From positions 195,001-259,000 of the forward strand of contig JAODUP010000271.1 of NCBI GenBank assembly GCA_025642065.1: a stretch of DNA of 64,000 bases, written 5' to 3'. This stretch comes from Paralvinella palmiformis. Lineage: Eukaryota; Annelida; Polychaeta; Terebellida; Alvinellidae. The notes beneath the pieces are model-generated. The model did no database searches and was not told the DNA's origin. It worked only from the letters and a program-made list of their open reading frames with translations. This document shows, piece by piece, positions 10,290-21,445 of the stretch. How positions within the stretch are numbered: the first letter of the stretch is position 1; every line of letters starts with the position of its first letter. A program made the translations under genes and the position numbers.

Positions 10290-11170
10290 ACAGACTCAGA
10301 AACTTTCTTCTTCTAGACCTGTCTAGTGTATTCGATACAGTTGACGTTTATGTACTTATCTTCGAGTTCCTTTATCAGTCGGTGAGTCGTTTCAGTTCCG
10401 TTTAGAAGAACATTTTCAGAGAGTAATCTGTTCGTGATGTTCTGTCATTGTTATATTGTGTACTACAAAGTTCATGGTCTTTTTATTTACACAATGTATA
10501 CACGTCCTTTTGGGATCATTGTTCGTGAATATGGCGTTAAATTTTACTAGTATGCCGATGACACAACAGTTTTAGATATCAATGTATTTTGACAATGAAT
10601 CAATTATCTCCCTTTTCAATAGAACATTTTTAATATTCCGTTGTTGATACTGAGTCATAGATGACTCTGAGTATTCCAAAACCGAATAAGGATAAAATAA
10701 ATTCGATCTCGTTCTCTTCGCCACATGACGTCAAATTCATAAAAAAAACTACAACATTACAGACTGATGAATCATCCATTATATCTAATAGGTCAGTAAA
10801 AAAATCTAGGGGGTATTTTGGAAAAACAATTATTAATATGCATAAACATGTCACATCAATATGCCGAACAGTCTACTATACAGTCTTAAAAACATCCACC
10901 GACTAAAATCACGCTTGACACAAATAACACTCGTTATAGCGATCAGTGTCGTTGTCACATCTCGTATACACTATCGTATACCCTCTTTTGTATGACATAG
11001 CGCGTTAAACCACCAAGTCTCCCAAAATGGCGCAACTCGCGTTGTGACAAATACTTCGTAAGACGAATGGATTGGTGTCCGAAATTAGAAATAAGTCGAT
11101 CGTCTCTTGAAAAGTTCAAATCTGTTCTAAAAACTAGACTGTTAAATGTTGATTTGAGCGAAAGATGAAA
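10290..11170 (+). pseudogene. LINE reverse-transcriptase relic
   Basis: Broken + strand frames read in order like a LINE polymerase: LDLSSVFDTVD near 10310-10350 (family pattern LDLSAAFDTVDH), YADDTTVL near 10550-10575 (catalytic YADD), then NKDKINSISFSS and VKKSRGYFG near 10680-10830, where active elements have N.DKTE.I.F and VK.LGV.LD. Several stops and shifts interrupt it, so it is dead. Confidence 0.8.
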
Positions 11171-11195
11171 TTAATCGCTCAAATTTCTAATTGGG

Positions 11196-11233
<38 letters not shown>

Positions 11234-12270
11234 ATAACCCGCCTTACATAATTAATTAGTTCCGAAAGCGGTTTTTGACTTAAGCCCGTCATAATGTCTA
11301 AAAAATGCCTTTAAATACCTTTCGATGTTAATACTTTATTGTATTTTCTAAAACAATTATCTTGGCAGCTTTGGTTGTGATTTGGGGATGTTTCACCTTT
11401 TAATAAGAGCCTAAATATGACGAAACAACAACAACAACATCAACCTTTACATATCACTGAACCGTGGATGTAGCGTCATAGTGGCAGGAGTTGCCTTATT
11501 TCATATCACATCACCGACATGCGAGATGATACAATGGAGACAAATCGATGTCTCGAACCCGTAAAGAGCCACTCAATCTTATATCATCCCACTGTCTATG
11601 TTTAACCTTTAAAGATGTTGATGATCCTTTTTACTAAAGACAGGATTTATTCCCTGAATGTGTACAACGTCTTAAGTTAATACGATAAACTTCAGCGAAT
11701 ATACTGTTGATAGGCAGTAGGTTAGGAAAGAAAAACCAATGCCTATGTTGATGGCATTCAGCTGTTAAATCGTGAATTAATAATTAAATAAATAATACGT
11801 ATAAAACCACACGTATAGATACAGGGCTTTTGTCACATTTAAAACAACTGTGCACCTGAACTAAATAACTTTATCCGACATATCAAAATATCGGCGCAGG
11901 ATTATAGAACGGGATGGTGTATAGTAACCGACATTTATCGGTTGAATTTTAATGAATAATATTTATTGTTTTTAAAATAATGTTCGTTTGTCGGCATAAA
12001 TATATTCTCGCCCCCCTCCCTCCTCCGGGGGTAGGTATTGCTCCAACGATTTGGCGCGTTCAAATTATGACTTTATGTCTATAATCGTACCCTACCCAAA
12101 AACAACAAAAAACTAAATGAGGGTTTCGTGCGGGAAAATTATAAATGAATGTGATGTATCTTCGGAAAATAATCAAAACTCACTCGTCCTTTGATCTCTC
12201 GTCAAGTATTCTATTGGTGGGTAGGATGGGATGTTAGAGTTGATATAAGATAATTAGATGGTCTCACCTG
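11171..12270. other. AT-rich DNA without recognised gene
   Basis: Holds a (TA)n run at 11195-11230 and AT-rich sequence. No coding frame, SINE head or clear terminal repeat was recognised. Confidence 0.4.
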
Positions 12271-12274
12271 TCAA

Positions 12275-12770
12275 TCCATGACACCATCATGTCACACGGT
12301 CTCCTCGGTTTTCCCATTCTGTCCCACCTCTGAAATCTCTTCACTGGCTTCCTGTTCATTCTCGCATCATTTTCAAACTCTGCCCAATTACCTGCCAAAC
12401 TCTTTCTTCTGGAGTACTTTCATATTTATGCTTTATCCAGCACCCAAGCCCAGAGAATTCCGTTCATCTGGTTTTCACTTGTTGTATGTTCCCGGAGTTA
12501 AAGCTCAGGCTGGGCCTGGTTCTTTTTCAGTTGCTGTCCTTATTCACTCTCTGAACACGCTAAGTCATCAAATAGCATAGTATCTTTCCGTCACCATTTG
12601 AAAACTCACATTTTCAGACTCGCTTATCCTTCCTAAGTTTCCACTCCATCTGATCATTGTTTGTGAACTTTACATCGTACCCGGACTATGAGTTTGCCCA
12701 ACTCCTGTACTAGGTGCCGCACTGAGCTTGATTCTTTTCGAGGATATTAGCGCAATAGAAGTTTTATAGT
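12275..12770 (+). pseudogene. LINE 3' end relic (L2/CR1-like)
   Basis: Frames carry the C-terminal signature of jockey-clade LINE polymerases: HWLPV.SRI.FK appears as WLPVHSRIIFKLC near 12345-12385, followed by the block LLYVPGVKAQAGPGSFSVA near 12480-12535 (pattern VPR.KTK.GDRAFSVAAP). The 100-residue frame at 12278-12580 is a chance opening in this relic, not a gene. Confidence 0.7.
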
Positions 12771-12889
12771 AATTATTATTATTATTATTATTATCTTGAA
12801 CGTGCGAGTAACGCTAATCCCATCACGTGTAAGCCCCCCCCCTCCTTAAGGCACAGCCAATATAATATATAACTACTCAAACATATTTG

Positions 12890-13078
12890 GGGCGCCTCCG
12901 TGGTCTAGCGGTAGCGTGCTGGACCACAGATCACTACCACCCGTGTTCGAATCCGGCGTGGGCATATCTGAAGGTTGTTTCGTCTTTCACTTCGTCTCAT
13001 TACCTTTGGAAGTCGCTCGGCCCATTTAGCCTACCTTGTGCACAAAAGTGGCCGTAAAACATCAATCAATCATCATAA
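12890..13078 (+). mobile_element. SINE family A, intact copy with 16-base target duplication
   Basis: tRNA-like head with A-box region (TGGTCTAGCGGTAGCGTGC) and B box (GTGTTCGAATCC), body with GTGGCCGTAAAACATC and an ATC-rich tail. It is bounded on both sides by the same 16 bases, TACTCAAACATATTTG (12874-12889 and 13079-13094), the target-site duplication of LINE-driven retroposition. The identical duplication suggests a recent insertion. Confidence 0.93.
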
Positions 13079-13433
13079 TACTCAAACATATTTGAGGACG
13101 GTGCCAGGAGATTAGCCATTGCAGTGGAAGATTACCTTTACCATAGTTATTGGACACGATGCGTTGTTATCTGCAAAAGATTTATGATGTCCAATTCCGT
13201 AAAAAGAACTCATGGATCAACGTATCCCGACACCACTCATCCTGGATGAACCTCTGCTGGGTGATATTCGTGATATTGCCATCATACGAGTACAAATAAC
13301 TTAACAAATATTTTTTTTAGTAATGAGACTGTCATCTGACAAATGAGATTATCGTTTTAATGGATACAGCTGTTCTCGTCCATTAGAACGATATCAATCT
13401 GATAATTGATTAACTGATAGAACAATAGAAATA

Positions 13434-13583
13434 TGATAAATGAATTTATGGGTTACTTTTGTACATATGATAGACTACATAGGGCGAAGTGAATGATGAG
13501 ATGTCTTTCAGATTTATCCCGGCCAAGGTTCGAACTCAGATGCTAGAGGTTTGTGGCCACCTTCGCTACTAGTTAGGTTATGA
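13434..13583 (-). mobile_element. Degenerate SINE family A, minus orientation
   Basis: Shares the order of family-A blocks (TTTTGTACATATGATAGACTA, then GGTTCGAACTCAG as reversed B box, then CTACTAGTTAGGTTATGA as reversed A box) but is heavily mutated. Confidence 0.6.
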
Positions 13584-13609
13584 AAAACACACAACCCGAT
13601 CGAAAGATA

Positions 13610-14600
13610 AGCATAGTAAAGACAGAACTCTCAGATCACACTTAGGACTTATGGGGAAACATCCCACAAATATGGTTGTACATCGGATTCTAAACACTGT
13701 CTCATTGCAGCGGCTTTTTAAAATGAATTTAGTAATGTGAATTGTATGTGATAACAACCACAACAAAGCACACACTGTGTGCGAACAGACACACACGAGT
13801 GCTTGAAAACGCACCCGCGAGTGTGCGAAAACACACATGGGTGTGATAAAACACACACGCGCATAAGCTTTTTGTTTTTCTTGCATAAACATAAGTGGGC
13901 CTATTTGGTTTATTTGCTGGTGGAATAGACGTAGATATATGGTGGAATACATGTGGATATAAGGTGTAGAATTGCACAAATTTTACACTTATCCCACAAT
14001 GAGAACTACGCAGCAAACATCACGTTTGGGGGGGGGGGTTGAATCCAAGCCATGTCCGCATTTGTGAGATATGCTTCCCTTGGATGTCGTCCTTCGACCG
14101 TATATCCCAAATGTAACAAGCGTTGAGGCTAAATATATATTACTCAATTCAGCTCAACCTATCCCAAATATAAGCTCAATGTTGGGATAGATCTACTACG
14201 GTTATTAAGAGGAGCCATAAATTTAAACTCCATATCAACTTTGATGACTTCCGTTTAAACTTTATTCGTAATCGATGAAAACCTGTTTCGATTATAATCG
14301 TGCATCTTTAGTTTAAAAAAGAAATGATTAATAATTTTCAGACGTGATGGAATTGCTTTTATTCTCTTCACCACGTCCACGTTATGACGACGAAGTATAC
14401 ATCCGGTTTGTTTGGCTCTGGCTAGCAAGCCTGAGGGCAACTTTTTGGTGACAGGAGATAATCGTATGAAACATCCCACACAGACAGCTAACGATGGCAT
14501 TCGAAACCGGGATCTTCGGATATGCAGTCCAGTGCACTGCCACCTGTGCCATTCGAACGGGCTGCATCAACGCCGGAAACGACGTGATCCCGACGATTAG
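13610..14600. mobile_element. Cluster of eroded family-D SINE fragments
   Basis: Three pieces carry the family-D signature: 13648-13680 (-, GGGGAAACATCCCAC), 14037-14120 (+, TGTGAGATATGCTTCCC) and 14410-14560 (-, GAAACATCCCACACAGAC followed by the reversed B box TTCGAAACCGGG). Between the first two, 13770-13865 holds CA/GT-rich repeats with a loose period of about 30 bases. The frames of 95-133 residues here are not coding. Confidence 0.6.
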
Positions 14601-14929
14601 CATCGGCCAAATTCTGGTTGATATCCTCAATAATGATGTCCGACACCTGGCGTTTATATAGCTCAGTGATCTATAAACTGTCACCAATCATCATATAATA
14701 CATTGGCTCATACGTCTGTTTAGAATCATTTACATACTGATATTTGGGTCAAAGTAAAGATTCATTTTAGTTTGACGGCAGTATATAAATGTGTGTGCGT
14801 TCGTGTATGCGTGTGTATTTTCGGATATATATATATATATATATATATGGTGGCCCTAGCTCAGAACATTAACGCACAAACATCCTCTAAATTCTATGCC
14901 CCTATAAATGCGTTAGAGAGTGAATCTCT

Positions 14930-15062
14930 AAAATCAGATATGTATTATGCATGAAATAATCATGTGTATTACCAGAATACTTCATTTAGATAATAGAGAT
15001 TACCTGAAAAGGTTCGTGTAATCTACACATTACCTGATTATAACACATTATTACATATATAT
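14930..15062. mobile_element. Small palindromic element with TTACCTGA repeats
   Basis: Alternating direct and inverted copies of a (G)TATTACC/AGATTACCTGA motif lie around 14966-15045. A similar arrangement occurs at 16615-16725. Probably a short foldback MITE, boundaries uncertain. Confidence 0.4.
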
Positions 15063-15699
15063 ATATATATATATATTAGGTGTGGACTGTTTTTCCATGT
15101 ATTATCACTAGTGTACACTGCTCCACAATCACCATTAGAGTACCATTTATCCCGTGGATTAATTCTAAATGTTGGGTGTATTATTTTGTAATAAGTATTT
15201 CGATAGTTATTTACTAATTATGTGACAACGAAAATATTCCATCAAACACAAACGCATAATGATTATTAATCTGCAATAAATAAATATGTTTTCGTGTGGG
15301 AGCAGATGTAGATGACGGATATTGGTATCCTTGTTGAAGACAGTAGGTAGAGTAGTGCGTCTCAAACCTCTCTAGATCATGGGTTCTAAGCCAGCTCATG
15401 CCTGTCGTTATGGGATTTGTTTTCTTGGGGACTCGCCCCTCGGTGCCATGTTTCAGACCTGTCCAGGGCCGTGATTAAATAACTCAACCGTTCCGTATTG
15501 ATGGCAAAATAGGAGGCTACGCCCTTCTTGGAAGTGACTGCAGCTACTTAGTTAATTACCATTCATTTATATAATTTAATAAACACAAATACATCTATGG
15601 TTATATTAGGCACCTAGACGAGAAGGACCATCCGTAAGAAATGGTAGTAGTTCTGCCTTTAGGGAGAAAGAGAGAAACACACACACACACACACAGAAT

Positions 15700-15990
15700 A
15701 ATATGTGACATTTATATACCGCCCTATTCAGCTAGATAACTGCTCTAAGGCGCTTTACAATATTATTATCCCCGACTCAGACCTGTTTCCACCCAGCACA
15801 CATCTCGACATCCAAGGGAGCATACAACGTATGCTGCCAATATAGGCGCAAAGCGTTACTCAAACACACAGCCATCTTGTCCAGTCAGGTATTCCTTTTT
15901 ATGGATGAGTGAATCAGTCGCCACATGACGGCATTGGAGCTCACGGAGCATCGAACTCGCGACCGTTCGGCTACACACTGAGATAGATAG
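15700..15990 (-). mobile_element. SINE family B, minus orientation
   Basis: The + strand shows TTATATACCGCCC, AAGGCGCTTTACAA, CAACGTATGCTGCCAATATAGG and GCGCAAAGCGTTACTC in the same order as the fuller copy at 57171-57511. The right end holds a reversed tRNA-like B box (CATCGAACTCGCGACC), but the rest of the head is truncated. Confidence 0.75.
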
Positions 15991-16069
15991 CTAGAGAGAT
16001 GGCTATATGCCTAGACTAATCAAGTTATTAATCAATGTGGTGGTTTATTTAGCTTCATATCTGAGTACA

Positions 16070-16185
16070 CATGACACATAAAGCCGAGGAAGAGGCTCTA
16101 CAGAGAAACATCCATCAATTACAGGCATAACTTGGAACAGAACCCACAACCTGGAGAACCGAGTTACTGACTCTAGTACTAGACC
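16070..16185 (-). mobile_element. SINE family D fragment, minus orientation
   Basis: GAGAAACATCCATCAATTAC and CAGAACCCACAACCTGG correspond to the reversed family-D signature and B box seen at 22010-22135. A CA run and a G run follow at 16183-16225. Confidence 0.55.
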
Positions 16186-17485
16186 ACACACACACACACA
16201 CACAGACAGATAGAGGGGGGGGGGAGACAGTTAGAGAAATACAAACACACAACAATATGGCCGTTCCCCCCCCAAGTATTGGACTGCTCTAACGAGCCAC
16301 TATATTACGAGTAACAACAACGAGAGTAGACGTCATAATTTATGTGCTAAAGACTCGTTTTGTACTCACGATGTCAACAAAAAGTACACCTAATGATAGC
16401 GGACGATTACGACCAGAAAACGTAGAACATTTGACCAGCCGACAACAAAGTTCACAAAAAACAACACACAAACTACATAATGATGGCAACCAAATAGTTT
16501 AATCCATAACAAAACCTAAACAACAAAAAAATACACCTCAATTATACTTATTAATTAACTAAAAATTGGACACGAAAGATGACATTAAATGCCAGCGTAT
16601 GTGTTGACAGTTACTCTGTAAAATCGGATAATATGTATATTACCTAAATATTTCAGGTAATACGAGAGTTAATTGTCAAACTGAAAATTTTCAGGTAATA
16701 TACATATTACCTGGTGATACAACTGTAATATATACGCTACGACCAATCACAGTATTTGATTATATTGATAAATATTTGCCGACTACAAGTAAAACACAAC
16801 CAAGACGTCAAACGAAACTTTATCAGAGAATAATCATAACAGTTGATATAAACACAATCTAGTCATATCAACACACTCCAGCGAGGCCTTTGATGTTCAC
16901 GGTTACGATTCGTCGGATGGTAAATTACTCCGTTAATGACGATTAAAATCGGTTTAGAGAATCAACAGGAAAATTAAACTTTCCGGATAATGAAGGGTGT
17001 CTAATCTTAATTAAATTATCACCCATAAATATATCAAGCGTACGGTCGCTTAGCCACTCACATACCATACGGAAATCAGCTACCACTTATATATAGTCCA
17101 GATATTCGGGATTACAAACAACGACAGGCTAAAGTCGGATTGGCAGTTAATGGGGAGGATGTTGTTGTTGTTGTTTACAGAGCACCGTCTTTTGATTGCC
17201 AACAATTTATATAATTATCATATTCAATACGATGGCTGCCATAATGACTAAACGGTAGATACGAGCCACAATATTCAATACATCCATCAATAAGAATTGG
17301 TAAACAACAGCTGACACACACCTAACAAATATCATAGTACTGTTAATGATCTGTAGATGTAACGGGCTGACGTCGACCTCTGACATGACCTATACACGAT
17401 CAGAATAAAGAAAAGTGGGGAGGGTTTTTGATGGGTATAGCTTATTTAATTAAATCAGCTCCTTTTCAGGAATGTTTATCTTATT

Positions 17486-17521
<36 letters not shown>

Positions 17522-18816
17522 CAGTTTCTACACTATTTGACATGTTATGGTGTCAACACAATCCATCTTCCGATGTATTCCGAATAACTCTCGCCTTTTT
17601 ACGAACACCAACAACCCGATAGATTCAGCTAGTGTCACAACAACGACAACTATCACGAGCGCATCACACCACAATGTCTAGACGGACGATGAGTGTTACC
17701 ATCAGCTTACCATAATCACGTTGAACAAAACCCATTTCCGAGAAAGAAAACAAAAATCTCAAACATACTGGGATGTTTATAAACATCTCCCAATAAGTCC
17801 GAAACGTGACAAATTTCTTATGAATTCTTATCCAACTACAACCGTAAATTACCGAATAAATAAATAAAAACAAATGATTATTTTCATATATATATATATA
17901 TATATAGAAGTTAAAATGACGCACACTAGCCTCACCGTTACAGGGAAATTAGAGGAAGATAATACTCTCGTCCAATAACTCTCTATGGTTGAGATCGGTG
18001 GCCTACCGCGCTACTGTGGGTTAAAAGAAGGAAACCATCAATCTGTTGTTACACTGAAAGTTGCTCGGCAGTACTGAAACGGTGAGCTAGTTACACCCGG
18101 TATGTATGTCCGACGGGGCCACTACCCGCTAATAAGGATCATTTGAACCAATTTCAACTCCGACTTGATGTTTTACACTCTACCGATCAAACCGCCTAGC
18201 TATTGCATACCTGTGTCAAAATAATACACACTGTTACAACCCTTCCAAAAATATAGTTCCAGTGAAATAATGCGGCTATTTGGTCTTGCCTCGCAGCGCC
18301 TGCAAGAGAGTATCCGAATTCTATCGGCAGTGGTGACGTCACAACCGGACTGTTTTAGCACCGATATCACGCTAGTTAACAATGTTCCACCACTCAAAAC
18401 AACAAGCAATGGTGGCGCCTACCACGTGCTTATGTTGTCCTGTTGTGACGTCACAATCGTTATCGATCGACCCGTTTTCGTGCCTTGGGGTCACCTCCTT
18501 CACAAGACTATCTGGGTTCGCTGTTAAGAAACATTTTAACGACATAGAATATTTAACGACATAAAATGCTAAGTTACAATGAAACAAAAACAATATTGAG
18601 AATTAATTGTCCGAGATCTTTAAGTATAACACAATATAATTCTTAAAATATTTCCAACAATATCGAAAACGTACCACGATCAACTTCACCATTCATATTA
18701 TTCAGTGAACCATGACTAGAGAAACATTAACATTTCCATACACAGATATCTTATCATTTGTTTGGTGAACATCTACATTATCTTCTGCCAAACATGATAA
18801 TAATAATAAAAAATAA
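16186..18816. other. AT-rich intergenic DNA with a small palindromic element
   Basis: 16615-16725 is a foldback sequence with GGTAATATGTATATTACC-like arms related to 14930-15062. TA runs lie at 17489-17515 and 17886-17906. 18270-18530 is a GC-richer patch open in several frames on both strands, but no homology or paired splice sites were recognised. Confidence 0.4.
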
Positions 18817-19112
18817 AGTTTCATACACATTTTGACATCTCAGATTCCAGGACTTTCGAGGACCTTCCAATGTCAAATACAAAGACCTTTTCAACAAATT
18901 CACGAACTTTTAACGCCCAAAGATCAACCCATATTTCAGAAGAAGTGTAAGGAATGAATTCCTGTATGCTTATGATTAGAAATATAGATCTATATGTCCA
19001 AATTCCAGGACTTTCGAGGACCTCTACAAAAATTCTAGGACTTTCCAGACCTGGAATCAAAAGTTTCAAATTTCAGGACTTTCCAGGTTTTCAAGGACTT
19101 GTGCGAACCCTG
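18817..19112. mobile_element. Non-autonomous DNA transposon, hAT-like ends, copy 1
   Basis: About 296 bases, colinear and highly similar to 34431-34723 and in the same orientation. The right end GTGCGAACCCTG matches, reversed, the left end CAGGGTTCATACAC of the second copy, and here the left end is eroded. Internal short repeats (CCAGGACTTTC, AGGACTTTCCAG) give it a phased look. The CAGGG terminus is typical of hAT-type elements, and no transposase is present. Confidence 0.7.
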
Positions 19113-20164
19113 TAACAGATAACAAATGGCGAGGATTTCGTTTCTTATAGAAGCTTCTTAGGATTGTATCCCACACAAAACAGAACCTGACCTAACAGAT
19201 CACCTTCAACACTGGTGCTTTCTCAATGCCTCAGGCAGTATATATGGATTCCATAAGCCAATCATAGGTACCATGCGCACACCAGTACTCTCTCTCTGGA
19301 TTTGTGACATTTTCTTCTGAACTGTGCTACAGGGTGTTATACTCATTCCATGACAAGAGATTCCCCTGTCCTGCTTCCAGTATGGATCCCATATAGTTGT
19401 GCTGTATGCCATCAATGATCCAATCAGGGTGATGATATATGTCAAGTGATGACACTCTCTAGGATGGTTTCTCAGACCTTCCTGAAACTGTTCAAGTATG
19501 AATCCTGTGCTCATGTAAATGCGAGATAAACGGAGAGATAAAATCTGATATATGCTGAGATATGAAAGATTTAAAAAATCTACTTCAATGTCAGTTCTTA
19601 GTGGGCAGGTTGTAGGATAACCTATTAAGTTTCTAAAGCCTTGAAATTTTCAAGCTCCACATTGAGTGGCTGTGCATCGACCAGCAGGGCAGGCAGTTGT
19701 CTGCGATGAGCCGAGCTGCTAAATACGCAGTGACCAGCAAGTCTTTGATGTGACGTGGGAAGCGTGAAGGACCCAGAAATCTATCCGGTTTGTGTATAAT
19801 GCTTCAGCCAACATAATGGTTCCACTTCAGTAGCATTTCTCCTGTACGGGGGACCAGGTCACTCGGATTGGTCAACCGAAGCACATATTCACAGCTGAAG
19901 CTTTAGAGAATATCACATGGACAGCTTCTAAACATCTAATAAGACACAATGGTACCATGAAATAGATGACTACGGTTCTGACCAGTGGGGGACAGCAGGG
20001 TCAATGGCTTTGGGCATCCATTTCAAGAGGGAATCCGATCTGTGAGTGAAATTAAACAAGCTGGTACGAATGTGAATCCGTGATTCAATCCTTCAGTGTC
20101 CTGTCGATGCCGATCAACATCATTTTTCATCACCCACAGTGCCCTGTCGATGACCGTCGACACG
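19113..20164. other. Intergenic DNA downstream of the ASB gene
   Basis: 19206-19514 is open on the - strand, with Met-rich low-similarity sequence and no recognised domain. It does not connect by splicing to the ASB gene, whose stop lies at 20502. Nothing else recognised. Confidence 0.35.
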
Positions 20165-20170
20165 TTTATT
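20165..20170 (-). terminator. Candidate polyadenylation signal for the ASB gene
   Basis: TTTATT on the + strand (AATAAA on the coding strand), about 335 bases beyond the stop codon. Confidence 0.4.
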
Positions 20171-20501
20171 TAATCTGTTTTTACATATTTAGGAAGCCTT
20201 CCTTTCTCACATTTCTCAGTACTAGGGCCTATACTTGAGTCTTAGGGGCATAGAATCAAGGAGTCGGAGTTGGCCCCCTGTCATCGCCAAACCTCGGTAC
20301 GTCGCTGGTCCTGACGTGAATATTTGTTTATCACTCAGAACAAAATCTGAAATGTTTCTATGCGTGAAACTTCAGATTCTACACGTCAAATGACTAATTT
20401 CTCTTTCTCAGATCTGTTGTTGTGCTTAGCATATTGTACGAAGACAGGTTGACTGCAGTGGGGGGGGGGGAGGCACTGTGAACATCGCAGATAAGAGATC
20501 G

Positions 20502-21445
20502 TCATAATTCAGGAGCCTCCAGATCGTTGAGATTAACATAACTAACGAGAGAAGTGGGTAGTGGAAGATCACGAGTGCTGCAGAGGAAGTGAGAGCCAAG
20601 AAGACGTCTGATCAACCATCGACACTGACTGATCAGAGATGGTGGAGTTGATACGTGCTCCATCACTCTGTTGAACAGAGGCTCATCTCTCTGCATCAGC
20701 ACGGCTAATGCATGTTGGATGGTGTCATTGAGATTGATGTTGTTGATGTGTCCAAGTCGCAGCAACATTTGTACAATCTTGTAGTGTCCACAGCACAGTG
20801 CCAGCTCCAGCGGCTGGACAAACTCGCCATTCTTGTGGATGTAATATTGATCCAGCTTACAGTTACTGTGAAGCAGTGCCATAAACGATGCACGACAGTC
20901 CTTCTGAATTGCGTAGAACAAGGGTGAAAGTCTGTACTCGTTGGAAAGATTCTCATCATTTGAGATGTGTCTATTCTCATCATCTTCCTCATCCTCATCC
21001 AGTGCTAAATCATCAAGTTCAGGATCTTGGACGGGCTGTGGCAGACTGATGTGGTTCGGATCAGCCCGATGTCTGAGCAGCGAGTACACACACTGGGAAC
21101 TGTCGTTGCGTATGGCATACAGTAATGCCGTCATTCCCTCAATGTCGACCAGTTCCGTTTTCGCTCCGTGTTCCAAGAGGATTTCTACACATTCCTTGTG
21201 CTCCCCACTGCAGGCCAACATCAGCGGCGTCATTCCCTCATTAATGATCATCTGTGGGCCGAAGTAATTTTCAATAGTTTGTTCGTTCACATCCTGTAGA
21301 TGGGAATACTTAGAGGCGAGTAAATATTGCAAACATTGATCGTGTCCACCATGAGCAGTCCAGTGTAACACCGACAGTCCATGACTGTGACCAGTCACTT
21401 GAACATCGGTCAACTTTAGGAATTCTAACAGCACCAAAGTGTGTC
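20502..21445 (-). CDS. ASB-like terminal exon: last ankyrins and SOCS box
   Basis: Starts after a T-rich acceptor (AG at 21447-21446) in phase 1 and ends at the stop codon at 20502. Encodes residues 216-529: four or five ankyrin units, the acidic loop (LDEDEEDDEN), a degenerate C-terminal ankyrin region and the SOCS box ending APEL. Upstream in-frame sequence from 21446 to 21521 is intron. Confidence 0.9.

Noticed and set aside
12278..12580. 100-residue + strand frame as a gene
   Set aside because: It overlaps the degraded C-terminal block of a LINE polymerase and has no splice or domain support.
12893..12965. Functional tRNA gene
   Set aside because: A and B boxes are present, but the sequence runs into a SINE body with ATC tail and target duplications, and no closing acceptor stem was seen.
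18200..18593. Overlapping frames on both strands in a GC-richer patch
   Set aside because: No recognised motif and no convincing pair of splice sites. Left as unknown.
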